A stretch of 57,413 nucleotides of DNA from Glaciecola sp034112105. GTDB lineage: Bacteria; Pseudomonadota; Gammaproteobacteria; Enterobacterales; Alteromonadaceae. The stretch covers positions 1-57,413 of the forward strand of contig JAWUVZ010000110.1 in the NCBI GenBank assembly GCA_034112105.1, in the 5' to 3' direction. Numbering within the stretch: the first letter of the stretch is position 1; each line of letters opens with the position of its first letter. Both the position numbers and the translations under genes were made by a program. Shown here piece after piece: positions 35,580 to 44,820 of the stretch. The notes below the pieces were generated by a model. That model worked only from the letters and a program-made list of their open reading frames with translations, was not told the DNA's origin and did not search any database.

Positions 35580-36519
35580 TGAGCTTCAAATTCTCCACTA
35601 ATTCATTACAGGTCGTATTATCAATTCCCGAAAACATACAACTCGATTTCCTAGTTGGCAGCATGGTTCTGATTATCTCATCAAGGTGGATGCTGATGTT
35701 TATATGGATCTGTTTTATTCCAACGCCCGATTGACCTGCACCTGTTTTTTGTGGAACAGCTAAGACCTGTATAGAATCAGGTGACAGCATTAATTCTACT
35801 GGTATCAAATTAGGCTGAGCACATGGTTTTTGTGGCGCGCGCACCATTGCTGCCGACTCACATCCAACGCTGCCCAAATGAAAGGACCATGAGTCTCCCG
35901 TATCATTTTGCATATCCCAACGAATAAATTTGTAACCATTACGCCAAGCCCAAAACATCGATGAATCATTCAATGGTGATGCTTGAATTAACGGATTTTG
36001 ATGGTTCACAGCAAACGGAACACCAACATTAAAGGAAAGTGTTAAAGGCGCTTTTAAATCTATATTTGCGATTGCGGCCATGACCGACATATTGCCAGTT
36101 GTTGGTTTACACCCTGGCGCATACCTAATCAACGCAATCTGCTGGCTTTGCCAATCGTTTTCGTCTAGGATTGTGGCACTAAAATTGTTGAGTGAGAGCT
36201 GGCTAAAGAACATCGCTAATTCCGATATATGCCATTGTTCATTCTGTATATTAAGTGGCTGGTCGCACTGAATAGGCGCGCCTTGGAAGTGCACAGAAAA
36301 CGTAATTATCACGTCATTAAATTTTGTGGACGTATTATTTAGCTTTGCATTAGCAGTGTCTTGCGAATGAGTAATCGATTCAGGAGCCGGCGAACAACCA
36401 CTAATAAGTAGGCCGCTGGCTAATAGTAAAAACGTTACATTTACCGGCACTCTTATATTTGAAAAATCGCTTAATTTTTCGACTAAACATGTCATCAAGT
36501 ACAAAATAAACGGAACCAT
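35563..36519 (-). CDS. MbnP-like copper-binding lipoprotein
   Basis: A protein of about 318 residues whose mature form starts at the lipobox LISGC. The MbnP-type domain includes VHFQGAPIQCD, WHISELAMFFSQL, the family W-x-W motif in MFWAWRNGYKFIRWD, and FHLGSVGCE. A second cysteine pair occurs later (SSCMFSGIDNTTCNELV). MbnP binds copper using a kynurenine made from Trp by MbnH, which is encoded next. The start is uncertain. The frame opens at 36567, overlapping the divergent gene; the ATG at 36519 has GAGGA 11 bases upstream, and 36495 is also possible. The signal peptide is intact with any of these. Copper handling is inferred from the family. Confidence 0.82.
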   Translation of the reverse strand: MVPFILYLMTCLVEKLSDFSNIRVPVNVTFLLLASGLLISGCSPAPESITHSQDTANAKLNNTSTKFNDVIITFSVHFQGAPIQCDQPLNIQNEQWHISELAMFFSQLSLNNFSATILDENDWQSQQIALIRYAPGCKPTTGNMSVMAAIANIDLKAPLTLSFNVGVPFAVNHQNPLIQASPLNDSSMFWAWRNGYKFIRWDMQNDTGDSWSFHLGSVGCESAAMVRAPQKPCAQPNLIPVELMLSPDSIQVLAVPQKTGAGQSGVGIKQIHINISIHLDEIIRTMLPTRKSSCMFSGIDNTTCNELVENLKLNAVFK

Positions 36520-36520
36520 A

Positions 36521-39289
36521 ATGAAGAAAATCCTCTTTAGTTTACGCGTCTTGCTCACAATTACCATTGCAATATGTACGCAAGCAAACGCACATACCGA
36601 TCACGACAAAGCGCGCTTTGTTGCACAAAAGGGTGTTGACGCGGGTAATTGCAAAAACCGATTTAGACCCTGCGCTTCGATTGGTTATGCAGCGCAGCAA
36701 GCCAATAAAGGAGATGTCGTTTTAGTTGCACAGGGCACTTACGAATTAACAGAATTTGCAGATATTTTTTATCTTATTAGCGATATTGTGCCTGCCCTAG
36801 GCGGCTTTCAAACCATAGATAACTATCAAGTCCAAAATCCAACCGCTTTCCCCACTACTTTGCAAGGCGTACCTCAACAATACGCCAATCAATTATATGA
36901 AAAAGGCTTCAACGTTATTGTCGATACAAAAGGCATCGACTCTGCAACAGCACTTATGTTAGATAAACGCGTAGATGCAGTCAACGCTATGTATCAATCA
37001 CAAGCCAACGTAGCCTGTGTTGACGGCTTCGCGGGTCAGTTTGGGTGCAACAACATGTCACTTTTAGCACATATTCCAGTCAGCGGTTTTCCAACGAATA
37101 GTTCCGGCGCTAATGATATTTGGGGGCATGTTGACCTCAACACGATGAAAGAATACGCATTGATAGGATTAAGAAGAGGTGTTGCATTAGTAGACGTTTC
37201 CGACCCTGTTAACCCCGTTATTATCAATGCCATTCAAGGTCAAAGTACCACTTGGCGTGATATTAAAGTGCTCCAATACTTCAATACGGATGCTAATAAA
37301 TGGGAAGCATACGCTTATGCAACCGCCGACAGTGCATCTGAAGGCCTAACCATTATGAACTTGAGCAATCCAGATGATGGTTTAGTGTTGGCCAAGCGCG
37401 ATATTACTGATGGAGAAGCACATAACATTTATATTTCGAACGTCGATTATGGCTTAAATATCAGAAATTCAGCTGCGGTTCCTCAGATCCACATTTTGGG
37501 CGCTAGCAACTTCGGGGGGGCAATGCGCAGTTATTCCCTTTCAGATCCTGCAAACCCGACTGCAAGCTTCATTCCTTCTGGCGCGACACGTAATGATTAT
37601 GCGCACGACGCATCCTCATTTTTAGTCAATGATGAACGCGCCGAGCGTGATTGTGTCAATACCACATCTGCAGGATGCACGGTTATGCTCGATTTCAATG
37701 AGAGAAGCTTGCGTTTGTGGGATCATTCGAACCTAAAGAGTGTAATCGAATTGTCATCCGTGAGTTATCCAAATGCCGAGTACACGCATTCAGGTTGGTG
37801 GAGTGAAGACCGCCAATACGTGATTGTGCATGACGAACTCGACGAGAGAAACAGAGGGTTGAATACGACAGTTCATATTTTTGATATTTCTGATTTGAAC
37901 GAGCCAACTCTTGTATCGACATGGCTTGGTCCAACACGCGCAATCGATCATAATGGCTTTGTGCGTGGCAATAAATATTACATGTCAAATTATGAGCGCG
38001 GTATCACCATTCTCGACTTATCAGACCCATTAGCGCCTGCTGAGTTAGGTTATTTCGACACTTTTCCTTCATCGACTAGCTCTGGATTTAATGGTGTTTG
38101 GGGTGTTTATCCCTATCTCCCCTCTGGCATCATAATCGCCAGTGATATCCAAGGGGGTTTGTTTATTTTAAAAGACGAGACTAACAGTGCAGCAAAAGAC
38201 GATATTAATTTCTCATCCGCATTGCATGAAGTAACAGAGGGCGGCGTTGTTAATATATCCGTCGTGCGCTCAGGTACAAGAGCGGTTTCAGTTGATTATA
38301 AAATCATACGTGGGGCAGCCAGCGGCGATGACTTTTTGGCCGATGAGAGTGGCACGTTAACTTGGAGTGCAAACGACACTGCTGCACAAACGATTAGCAT
38401 TGAGGCAATAGATGATGGCAACGATGAAGGTATTGAAAGTCTATTCCTTCGTTTAGAAAATGCGTCAGCGAGCGCTGAACTAGCAACACCAAATATTGCT
38501 AAAATAGATATCCAAAGTTTGAGTAATCAAGCATCTTCTCTCTTTTTACCTGAAGACACGTTAACTGTAAAAGAAACTGACGGTGCACTTAATCTAACCG
38601 TTACCCGCTCTGGAAATGCGCAGCAAGCGGCTGCTGTTGGCTTGCGGATTGAAGATGGTTCAGCACAAGCCGGCACCGACTTTGCGCTGTCAATAAGTTC
38701 ACTCGAATGGGCAGCCGGAGAATTAGGCGATCAACGTTTTACGCTTAACATCGTAAATGATGATGCAAGCGAGAATGACGAAAGCTTCGCTGTGGTCTTG
38801 GATAATCCTCAAAACGTCACTATTTCAGGTTCACCGAGAGTTGAGGTGACTATTCGTGACGACGATTCAAACCAAGCGCCAACAGTAAACACGGAAAGTA
38901 ATTTGAATGTGAACACGCGTCAGGCCATTACGTTAACAGCGACAGCGTCGGATCCTGAAGGCCAAAGTATGACTTTTGCTTGGGAGCAAACAGCCGGCAC
39001 CAGCGTAACGCTGGCAAGTGCTGATAGTTTGTCAACTAACTTTACTGCACCCGATACCGCTGGTATCTTGGGATTTACTTTCACCGCGGCTGACGACTTC
39101 GGCGTCACCTCGTCAATGAGTATTAGCGTTACTGTTGAAGACGCTCCTCCGGTATTTTTACCTGTACCTCCAAGTAACACTAACTCAAGTGGAGGTGCTA
39201 TTTGGCTGATCAATATTTTACTACTATTAACATTAGTAAGAAGATTGAAAATCACAAACTTGACGCAATATACAGAGAGTACCAAGTAA
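36521..39289 (+). CDS. Choice-of-anchor B (LVIVD-repeat) secreted protein with Calx-beta domains and a GlyGly-CTERM-like tail
   Basis: A 922-residue exported protein. After a signal peptide (1-24) and HTDHDKARF comes a short segment like the start of a parallel beta-helix (FVAQKGVDAGNCKNRFRPC). A beta-propeller-like region follows with LVIVD repeats (ALVDVSDPVNPVIINAI, FDISDLNEPTLVSTW, ILDLSDPLAPAELGYF; about 170-550). Two Calx-beta domains (about 560-785) and an Ig/cadherin-like domain (about 790-880) come next. The end is SSGG, a hydrophobic helix, and a basic RRLK tail, a GlyGly-CTERM-like sorting signal. LVIVD proteins of this type occur beside MbnP/MbnH pairs, and here the gene is divergent from that pair. 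The function is unknown; surface attachment is inferred. Confidence 0.8.
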   Translation: MKKILFSLRVLLTITIAICTQANAHTDHDKARFVAQKGVDAGNCKNRFRPCASIGYAAQQANKGDVVLVAQGTYELTEFADIFYLISDIVPALGGFQTIDNYQVQNPTAFPTTLQGVPQQYANQLYEKGFNVIVDTKGIDSATALMLDKRVDAVNAMYQSQANVACVDGFAGQFGCNNMSLLAHIPVSGFPTNSSGANDIWGHVDLNTMKEYALIGLRRGVALVDVSDPVNPVIINAIQGQSTTWRDIKVLQYFNTDANKWEAYAYATADSASEGLTIMNLSNPDDGLVLAKRDITDGEAHNIYISNVDYGLNIRNSAAVPQIHILGASNFGGAMRSYSLSDPANPTASFIPSGATRNDYAHDASSFLVNDERAERDCVNTTSAGCTVMLDFNERSLRLWDHSNLKSVIELSSVSYPNAEYTHSGWWSEDRQYVIVHDELDERNRGLNTTVHIFDISDLNEPTLVSTWLGPTRAIDHNGFVRGNKYYMSNYERGITILDLSDPLAPAELGYFDTFPSSTSSGFNGVWGVYPYLPSGIIIASDIQGGLFILKDETNSAAKDDINFSSALHEVTEGGVVNISVVRSGTRAVSVDYKIIRGAASGDDFLADESGTLTWSANDTAAQTISIEAIDDGNDEGIESLFLRLENASASAELATPNIAKIDIQSLSNQASSLFLPEDTLTVKETDGALNLTVTRSGNAQQAAAVGLRIEDGSAQAGTDFALSISSLEWAAGELGDQRFTLNIVNDDASENDESFAVVLDNPQNVTISGSPRVEVTIRDDDSNQAPTVNTESNLNVNTRQAITLTATASDPEGQSMTFAWEQTAGTSVTLASADSLSTNFTAPDTAGILGFTFTAADDFGVTSSMSISVTVEDAPPVFLPVPPSNTNSSGGAIWLINILLLLTLVRRLKITNLTQYTESTK

Positions 39290-39478
39290 ACAGTTCAAGA
39301 ATTCTCGTTGTGTAAAAATGAACGCTTCCTTTTAGAATATGTCATGTTGCTGGTTCAGCAATAAATCATAGTTTGACTGATATTAAATAGCTCTGAAAAA
39401 TAGCTCCTATAGATAGCGCGAAAAATACATTAATAAACGCACCACAATGCAACTCAATTAACCTCAAAAGGCATTCCA

Positions 39479-41302
39479 TTGAACAGCAGTACTTCAATAC
39501 TTTCATGGCTATTTTCACATTTACGCCCTTATATGAGCAAAGTTGTTTTTGCAATAATAGCGCTTATTGTTGGCGCAATGTCTTGGTTAGTTTTAGGACA
39601 AGGCATCAAGTTGGTGGTCGATCAAGGATTCGTTGCAGGCGACGAATCCATGCTACTCAATTCACTTCTACTGGTATTAGTCATCGCCTTTATTGGCAGC
39701 ATAGCAACCTACTGCCGATTTTATCTAATGGTTTGGTTAGGTGAAAGAGTATGCGCAGATATTCGCAAAGCCTTGTTTTCACATTTAGTCACTTTGTCGC
39801 CAAGCTTTTTTGCTGAATCGCGCACAGGTGAAGTTATATCTCGATTTACCAGTGATACCACGTTGCTACAATCGGTCGTTGGCACGGGTGTTTCGATGGC
39901 ATTGCGCTCATTTGTGATGTTTATTGGTGCACTTGTTTTAATGGCAATTACCAGCACCACGTTAACCATTTATGTATTTATTGCCGTACCTATCATTTTA
40001 TTACCGATAAAATTACTAGGTAAAAAAGTCAGACATTTCGCCAAGGTAAGCCAAGATGATGTCGCCACTATGGGCACATTAATTGACGAAAGCCTGCACG
40101 AAATACACACTTTACAATCATACAATCACGAACGTCAAAGCGTTGATAGCTTCGATGCTAGCGCTGAACAAATAATGACAAGTGCCTCAAAACGCATTCA
40201 TTATCGCGCCCTCCTTATCGCTATGATCATGTTTATCAGCTTGAGTTCTATATTTATTGTCGCTTGGGTTGGTGCATTGGATGTTATATCCGGAGCAATT
40301 ACTCCAGGTGAACTTACCGCTTTCGTTTTCTATGCAGTACTTGCTGGCGCATCCATTGCAACCATAAGTGAAGTGATTGGCGATTTACAAAAAGCAGCCG
40401 GTGCGAGTGAGCGTATCGTGGAATTGATGAATACGACATCTGAAATACCGGTCGAATCATCTTTTTTAGACATCACTGAAGATGAATTTGGACCAATTGA
40501 GAACCAATCAGTCAATGCAATAAACACCAAAGGTTTTAGAATTAACGAAAAAGCATTAGTTGATGCCAACAAACCCATATTAACGCTTCACAACGTCGGA
40601 TTTAGCTATCCCAGTGTTCCTGAGAAACAAATTATTAATGAAGTATCATTTAGTGTCATGCCGGGGCAAAAAGTGGCGATTGTCGGGCACAGTGGTGCGG
40701 GAAAATCGACCTTGTTTGATTTGCTCATGCGCTTTTATGATATCGACTATGGTGAGATTTTTATTGGTGACGCAACACAAAAAAGTATCAGCACATACGA
40801 TATTCGCCGGCAATTTGCGCTCGTACCCCAAGATGCCGTTATCTTTGCCACCACCGTTTTAGACAACATCCGTTTATCAACTCCACAAGCTAGCAAAGAG
40901 GATGTAATTGAAGCGGCAAAGCTGGCCTTTGCACATGAGTTTATTTTGGATTTTGTAGACGGTTACGAAACTCAGTTAGGCGAGCGTGGCGTAAAACTGT
41001 CCGGCGGCCAAAAACAGCGCATAGCCATTGCTAGAGCAATATTGGCAAAGCGCCCTATTCTATTATTAGATGAAGCAACTAGCGCGTTAGATGCAAGCAG
41101 TGAGAAATACGTAAAACAGGCATTAGATTCACTGATGACTAAAACGACCACATTAATTATCGCACACCGTTTATCTACCGTGATTAATGCTGATAATATT
41201 ATTGTGCTCGAAAAAGGCAAAGTAATAGGGCAAGGCAAGCATGCTGAGTTAATGGCCGCGAGTCCAGTTTATAAAGAATTTGTTGAATTGCAGTTGAGTT
41301 AA
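39479..41302 (+). CDS. MsbA-like ABC exporter (fused membrane and ATPase domains)
   Basis: A 607-residue half-transporter. It has six membrane helices (about 15-310; opening with SHLRPYMSKVVFAIIALIVG), then an ATPase domain (about 365-605) with Walker A GHSGAGKST, signature LSGGQKQRIAIARA, and Walker B PILLLDEATSALD. A linker of about 45 residues separates the two. Such exporters work as homodimers and move lipids or hydrophobic compounds. The substrate is not evident. The TTG start at 39479 with AAAGG eight bases upstream retains the conserved first helix; an ATG further in would cut into it. Confidence 0.9.
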   Translation: MNSSTSILSWLFSHLRPYMSKVVFAIIALIVGAMSWLVLGQGIKLVVDQGFVAGDESMLLNSLLLVLVIAFIGSIATYCRFYLMVWLGERVCADIRKALFSHLVTLSPSFFAESRTGEVISRFTSDTTLLQSVVGTGVSMALRSFVMFIGALVLMAITSTTLTIYVFIAVPIILLPIKLLGKKVRHFAKVSQDDVATMGTLIDESLHEIHTLQSYNHERQSVDSFDASAEQIMTSASKRIHYRALLIAMIMFISLSSIFIVAWVGALDVISGAITPGELTAFVFYAVLAGASIATISEVIGDLQKAAGASERIVELMNTTSEIPVESSFLDITEDEFGPIENQSVNAINTKGFRINEKALVDANKPILTLHNVGFSYPSVPEKQIINEVSFSVMPGQKVAIVGHSGAGKSTLFDLLMRFYDIDYGEIFIGDATQKSISTYDIRRQFALVPQDAVIFATTVLDNIRLSTPQASKEDVIEAAKLAFAHEFILDFVDGYETQLGERGVKLSGGQKQRIAIARAILAKRPILLLDEATSALDASSEKYVKQALDSLMTKTTTLIIAHRLSTVINADNIIVLEKGKVIGQGKHAELMAASPVYKEFVELQLS

Positions 41303-41467
41303 GCCGGATTTTTGCAAAAATGAAAAGACTTGTAACAATTAATCAACATTTTGAGCGTAAAGCGAACTAACAAAACTATCCTAAAGTAGTAAGATAGTGC
41401 TCTTGCTTCACATAAGAACACGCGCCCTCGACATGAAGGCAAAGAATCACCAGCTTTGGATGGCATT

Positions 41468-44023
41468 ATGTTTGTAAATTTCACACGAAAATCGCTACTC
41501 GCCATTTTTTTGTCTTCAATGGTATTTACTGCCGTTGCTGAAGATACAAAAGATGAAAAGAAAGAAGATGAAAAAGAAAAAGAAACACTGACTGAAATCT
41601 TAGAAAAAAAAGACGCTTTTGAAGGGTTTTTCAACATTTACCGTGACAAGAAAGATGGCAGTGGTTTAGTGGTTTTTGATGAATCACAATTAAACAAACC
41701 GTTGCTATATTTTGTATCAACCGTTGATGGCGCTGTTGCTGCAGGAACGTTTAGAGGCCAATTTAGAGGTTCTCGTTTAATCGAATTTCGTCGTAACTAT
41801 GACCGCATAGAAGTTGTTTCAAAAACCCCAAGATTCTACTTTGACCCTGCAAATGCAGTGAGCAAAGCCGCTGACGCCAATATTAGTGAAGCTATTTTAG
41901 TGTCAACTAAGATCGAACACGAAGAAGACGGTAAAATTGCAATTTCTCTCAGCGACTTATTCGCAAATGAAGACTTACACAAAGTTTCTCAATCACCTTT
42001 AGACGATAAAGACGCAGAAAAACGTCGCTTTAAGCCCGGAAAACTATCAAAAGACAAAACCTCTATTAGCGACATTAAGAACTTTCCTGAAAATACCCAT
42101 GTGGTTGTTCGTTACGTTTACGAAAACAGCGAACCAAAAGTGGACGGTGGTGATGACGTGTCGGACTCCCGTTATACCACTCTGCAAATTCAACATGCCT
42201 TCATTAAAGCGCCTGACAACAACTTCAAGCCACGTCGTGACGATCCGAGAATAGGCTTCTTCTCGCAGCAGTTTGACGACTTAACGTCGGATCAAACAGC
42301 AAACTATCGTGATGTCATTAATCGTTGGGACTTAGAAAAGAAAAATCCCGGCATTGGGGTATCAGACCCCGTTCAACCTATTATTTGGTGGATTGAAAAT
42401 ACGACTCCTGTTGAATGGCGTGAAACTATTAAAAACGCCACACTCGCTTGGAACACCTCGTTTGAAAAAGCGGGAATTAGCAATGCAATCGAAGTGAAAA
42501 TTCAACCGGACGATGCAGCTTGGAGTTCTGATGACGTGCGTTACAACGTATTACGCTGGACTTCCTCACCACGCCCTCCCTTTGGTGGTTACGGTCCAAG
42601 CATCGCGCATCCATTGACCGGGCAAATCATTGGGTCTGACGTTATGCTGGAATACAGCTTTATGAAAGGCCGTTGGCTTGCCGGTGAAATGTTTACTGAC
42701 GGCTATGCGTCGTTAAGTGACAGTTTGCAAGGCGATGAGCGGATGAACTGTTCACTAGGTCATGAACTAAACCTGGGCATGATGTTCGGTCAGTATGCTG
42801 GAATGGCCGATGGCATGGGCAAAATTGAAGAGGAAAAATTACTTCGTCAATCGATGGCATATCTCATCCTGCATGAAGTAGGTCATACATTAGGTTTGAA
42901 CCACAACATGATGGCGTCGCAACTGCATGGTCATGATGAAGCTCATGATGCTTCGGTTACTCAGGGTATTCTTGCCGGATCTGTGATGGACTATCCCTCA
43001 GTTAACTATGCACCAGTAGGAAAAGAACAAGGCGACTTCTACACTGAAAAACCAGGTCCATATGATGATTGGGCAATTATGTATGGTTACTCTGAAGCAC
43101 TGGCTGATCCAATCGAAGAAGAAAAACGCCTTACTGCGATTTTAAGCCGCTCTGCAGAACCACAACTTGCCTTTGGTAATGATGCTGACGATATGCGATT
43201 AGCTGGCCGCCACGTTGACCCTCGTATTAATATATTTGATATGTCAGGTGACGCGGTTGATTACGCTAAAGACCGCTTTGAATTAATTAAGCACATGGCT
43301 GGCAAACTGAAAGAAAAAACCTTAGTTGATGGCCGTTCACACAACGACTTAACGGTTGGTGTAAACGTATTGTTTGGTGAATTCGCTCGTCAAGCCTCAG
43401 TTGTATCACGCTATATTGGTGGTGTTTACTTAAACCGAGCTTTTGTTGGTCAAGAAGGTTACACGCAACCATTAACGCCAGTGCCTGAAGTTGAGCAACA
43501 AAATGCGATAGATACATTAAGCGCATTTGTTTTTGCACCAGATGCGATTGATGAAATGGCCCCGTTGTTTGCTTATATTCAACGTCAACGTCGCGGTTTC
43601 AGCGGTTGGGGAAGAGACGAGTCCCCTCGCCTTCATGACATGTTGCTGGGTGCTCAAAAGAACGTCCTTGATCATGTAATGCACCCGAATGTATTGATCC
43701 GGTTAACTGACACAACTTTATATGGCAATACGTTTACTGCTGAAAAAATGATGAACAACCTAACCGACGCTATGTTTAAAGCTGATATTAAAAGTGATGT
43801 GAACTCATATCGTCGTAACTTGCAGGTTGAATATGTAGAACGTTTGATTGCAATGTCAGGCCTGGAGTCAACGAGTAAGTATGACAACTTTGCTCAAGCA
43901 TCTTCAATGTATGAACTCGGTCGAGTTGCAGACATGGTTAATAAGTCACGTGGTGATCTGGCGTCTAAGATCCATAAAGCATTTTTGAAAGAACGTATTG
44001 AGCGTGCTTTTTATAAAGGCTAG
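41468..44023 (+). CDS. Secreted zinc metalloprotease of the DUF5117/DUF4953 type
   Basis: An 851-residue exported protein. A signal peptide (about 1-25) is followed by a Lys/Glu-rich stretch (DTKDEKKEDEKEKE) and a DUF5117-like N-terminal domain with GSGLVVFDESQLNKPLLY and RGQFRGSRLIEFRRNYDRI. The catalytic motif HEVGHTLGLNH begins at residue 469, matching H-E-x-x-H-x-x-G-x-x-H of metzincins, and Met in GSVMDYPSV may be the Met-turn. The frame opens at a TTG four codons earlier; ATG 41468 is preferred. The substrate is unknown. The protein is large for a protease, and much of the C-terminal third is unassigned helix. Confidence 0.85.
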   Translation: MFVNFTRKSLLAIFLSSMVFTAVAEDTKDEKKEDEKEKETLTEILEKKDAFEGFFNIYRDKKDGSGLVVFDESQLNKPLLYFVSTVDGAVAAGTFRGQFRGSRLIEFRRNYDRIEVVSKTPRFYFDPANAVSKAADANISEAILVSTKIEHEEDGKIAISLSDLFANEDLHKVSQSPLDDKDAEKRRFKPGKLSKDKTSISDIKNFPENTHVVVRYVYENSEPKVDGGDDVSDSRYTTLQIQHAFIKAPDNNFKPRRDDPRIGFFSQQFDDLTSDQTANYRDVINRWDLEKKNPGIGVSDPVQPIIWWIENTTPVEWRETIKNATLAWNTSFEKAGISNAIEVKIQPDDAAWSSDDVRYNVLRWTSSPRPPFGGYGPSIAHPLTGQIIGSDVMLEYSFMKGRWLAGEMFTDGYASLSDSLQGDERMNCSLGHELNLGMMFGQYAGMADGMGKIEEEKLLRQSMAYLILHEVGHTLGLNHNMMASQLHGHDEAHDASVTQGILAGSVMDYPSVNYAPVGKEQGDFYTEKPGPYDDWAIMYGYSEALADPIEEEKRLTAILSRSAEPQLAFGNDADDMRLAGRHVDPRINIFDMSGDAVDYAKDRFELIKHMAGKLKEKTLVDGRSHNDLTVGVNVLFGEFARQASVVSRYIGGVYLNRAFVGQEGYTQPLTPVPEVEQQNAIDTLSAFVFAPDAIDEMAPLFAYIQRQRRGFSGWGRDESPRLHDMLLGAQKNVLDHVMHPNVLIRLTDTTLYGNTFTAEKMMNNLTDAMFKADIKSDVNSYRRNLQVEYVERLIAMSGLESTSKYDNFAQASSMYELGRVADMVNKSRGDLASKIHKAFLKERIERAFYKG

Positions 44024-44061
44024 TGCTTTGCAGTAAATAAACCGTTAAGTGGTTCTACTAT

Positions 44062-44090
44062 GGGTAAGCCTTCCCCAGGCTTACCCAAAT
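44062..44090 (+). terminator. Hairpin after the metalloprotease gene
   Basis: A perfect 10-bp stem (GGGTAAGCCT / AGGCTTACCC) with a five-base loop of mostly C. The following run, AAATTT, is weak, so it may act as a terminator or only as a 3' stabilising hairpin. It starts 39 bases beyond the stop codon. Confidence 0.6.
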
Positions 44091-44181
44091 TTGAAGTCTA
44101 CTGATAGCATTTTAACTAGAATTAAAAGTAATAAAGTAATAAAGTAATGCCAAAAAATACTCTCTGAGAATCTATTAAAAT

Positions 44182-44820
44182 ATGAATCAAAACAAAGTTT
44201 TTTTTGCATGGATTATTTTTATATTGTCTAGCGTTGCCTTCTTGAGTGTTTTTTATTTTTTACTATCAGTAAACACTAAACTTACCTTATCTTATGTAAT
44301 AGACGACCTGATAGGTGACGAGCCAAGTACTTTAATGATCGGCAGTTCTACCATCGCTCGATTTCCCTTCCAACAGCTAAATAATTGCAAAAATCCAAAG
44401 ATAAGAGGATTTAGTAATGGCCTCACAAACGATGCAATAAGGTATTTAACATGGGGAAGCATAAATAAGTCAAAGACGGCTTTCATTTATGTTGGTGAAA
44501 ACGACATAGCCCGAGGAGCATCGGTATCGAAAGCTTTTCAAGATTTAGAAGAACTGGTGGAACTATTAGTTGAAAATAAAACAGTGAAAATCGGCATATT
44601 CTTGATTAAAAATTCACCACGTCGGTGGGAGTATCATGAATTATTCCAGCAGTACAATAGAATGGTTAAACAAAAGTTTACCTCTCGAAGTGATATTGTA
44701 ATTGTTAATCTAAATTTACTTGAAGACCCACGGTTTTTTATTAACGACGGTGTACACCTTAGCAGACTTGGTTACACAAAATTGATATCTTGGGTTGACC
44801 AAATATGTGAGGAAAGTTGA
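44182..44820 (+). CDS. Membrane-anchored SGNH/GDSL hydrolase
   Basis: A 212-residue protein. A single N-terminal membrane anchor (about residues 7-30) is followed by an SGNH hydrolase domain with Ser in MIGSSTIARF (block I), Gly in RGFSNG (block II), Asn in YVGENDIARG (block III), and the Asp-His pair in INDGVHLSRLGY (block V). All four key residues are present, so it should be active as an esterase or acyl carrier/transferase at the periplasmic face. The next gene, an acyltransferase, overlaps it by four bases. In OafB-like proteins these two domains are fused, so the two products probably work together on surface glycan acylation. Confidence 0.85.
   Translation: MNQNKVFFAWIIFILSSVAFLSVFYFLLSVNTKLTLSYVIDDLIGDEPSTLMIGSSTIARFPFQQLNNCKNPKIRGFSNGLTNDAIRYLTWGSINKSKTAFIYVGENDIARGASVSKAFQDLEELVELLVENKTVKIGIFLIKNSPRRWEYHELFQQYNRMVKQKFTSRSDIVIVNLNLLEDPRFFINDGVHLSRLGYTKLISWVDQICEES

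Noticed and set aside
38920..39285. A 121-residue minus-strand ORF within the LVIVD protein gene
   Set aside because: It lies wholly opposite the Ig-like and CTERM region of a real gene and has no ribosome site.
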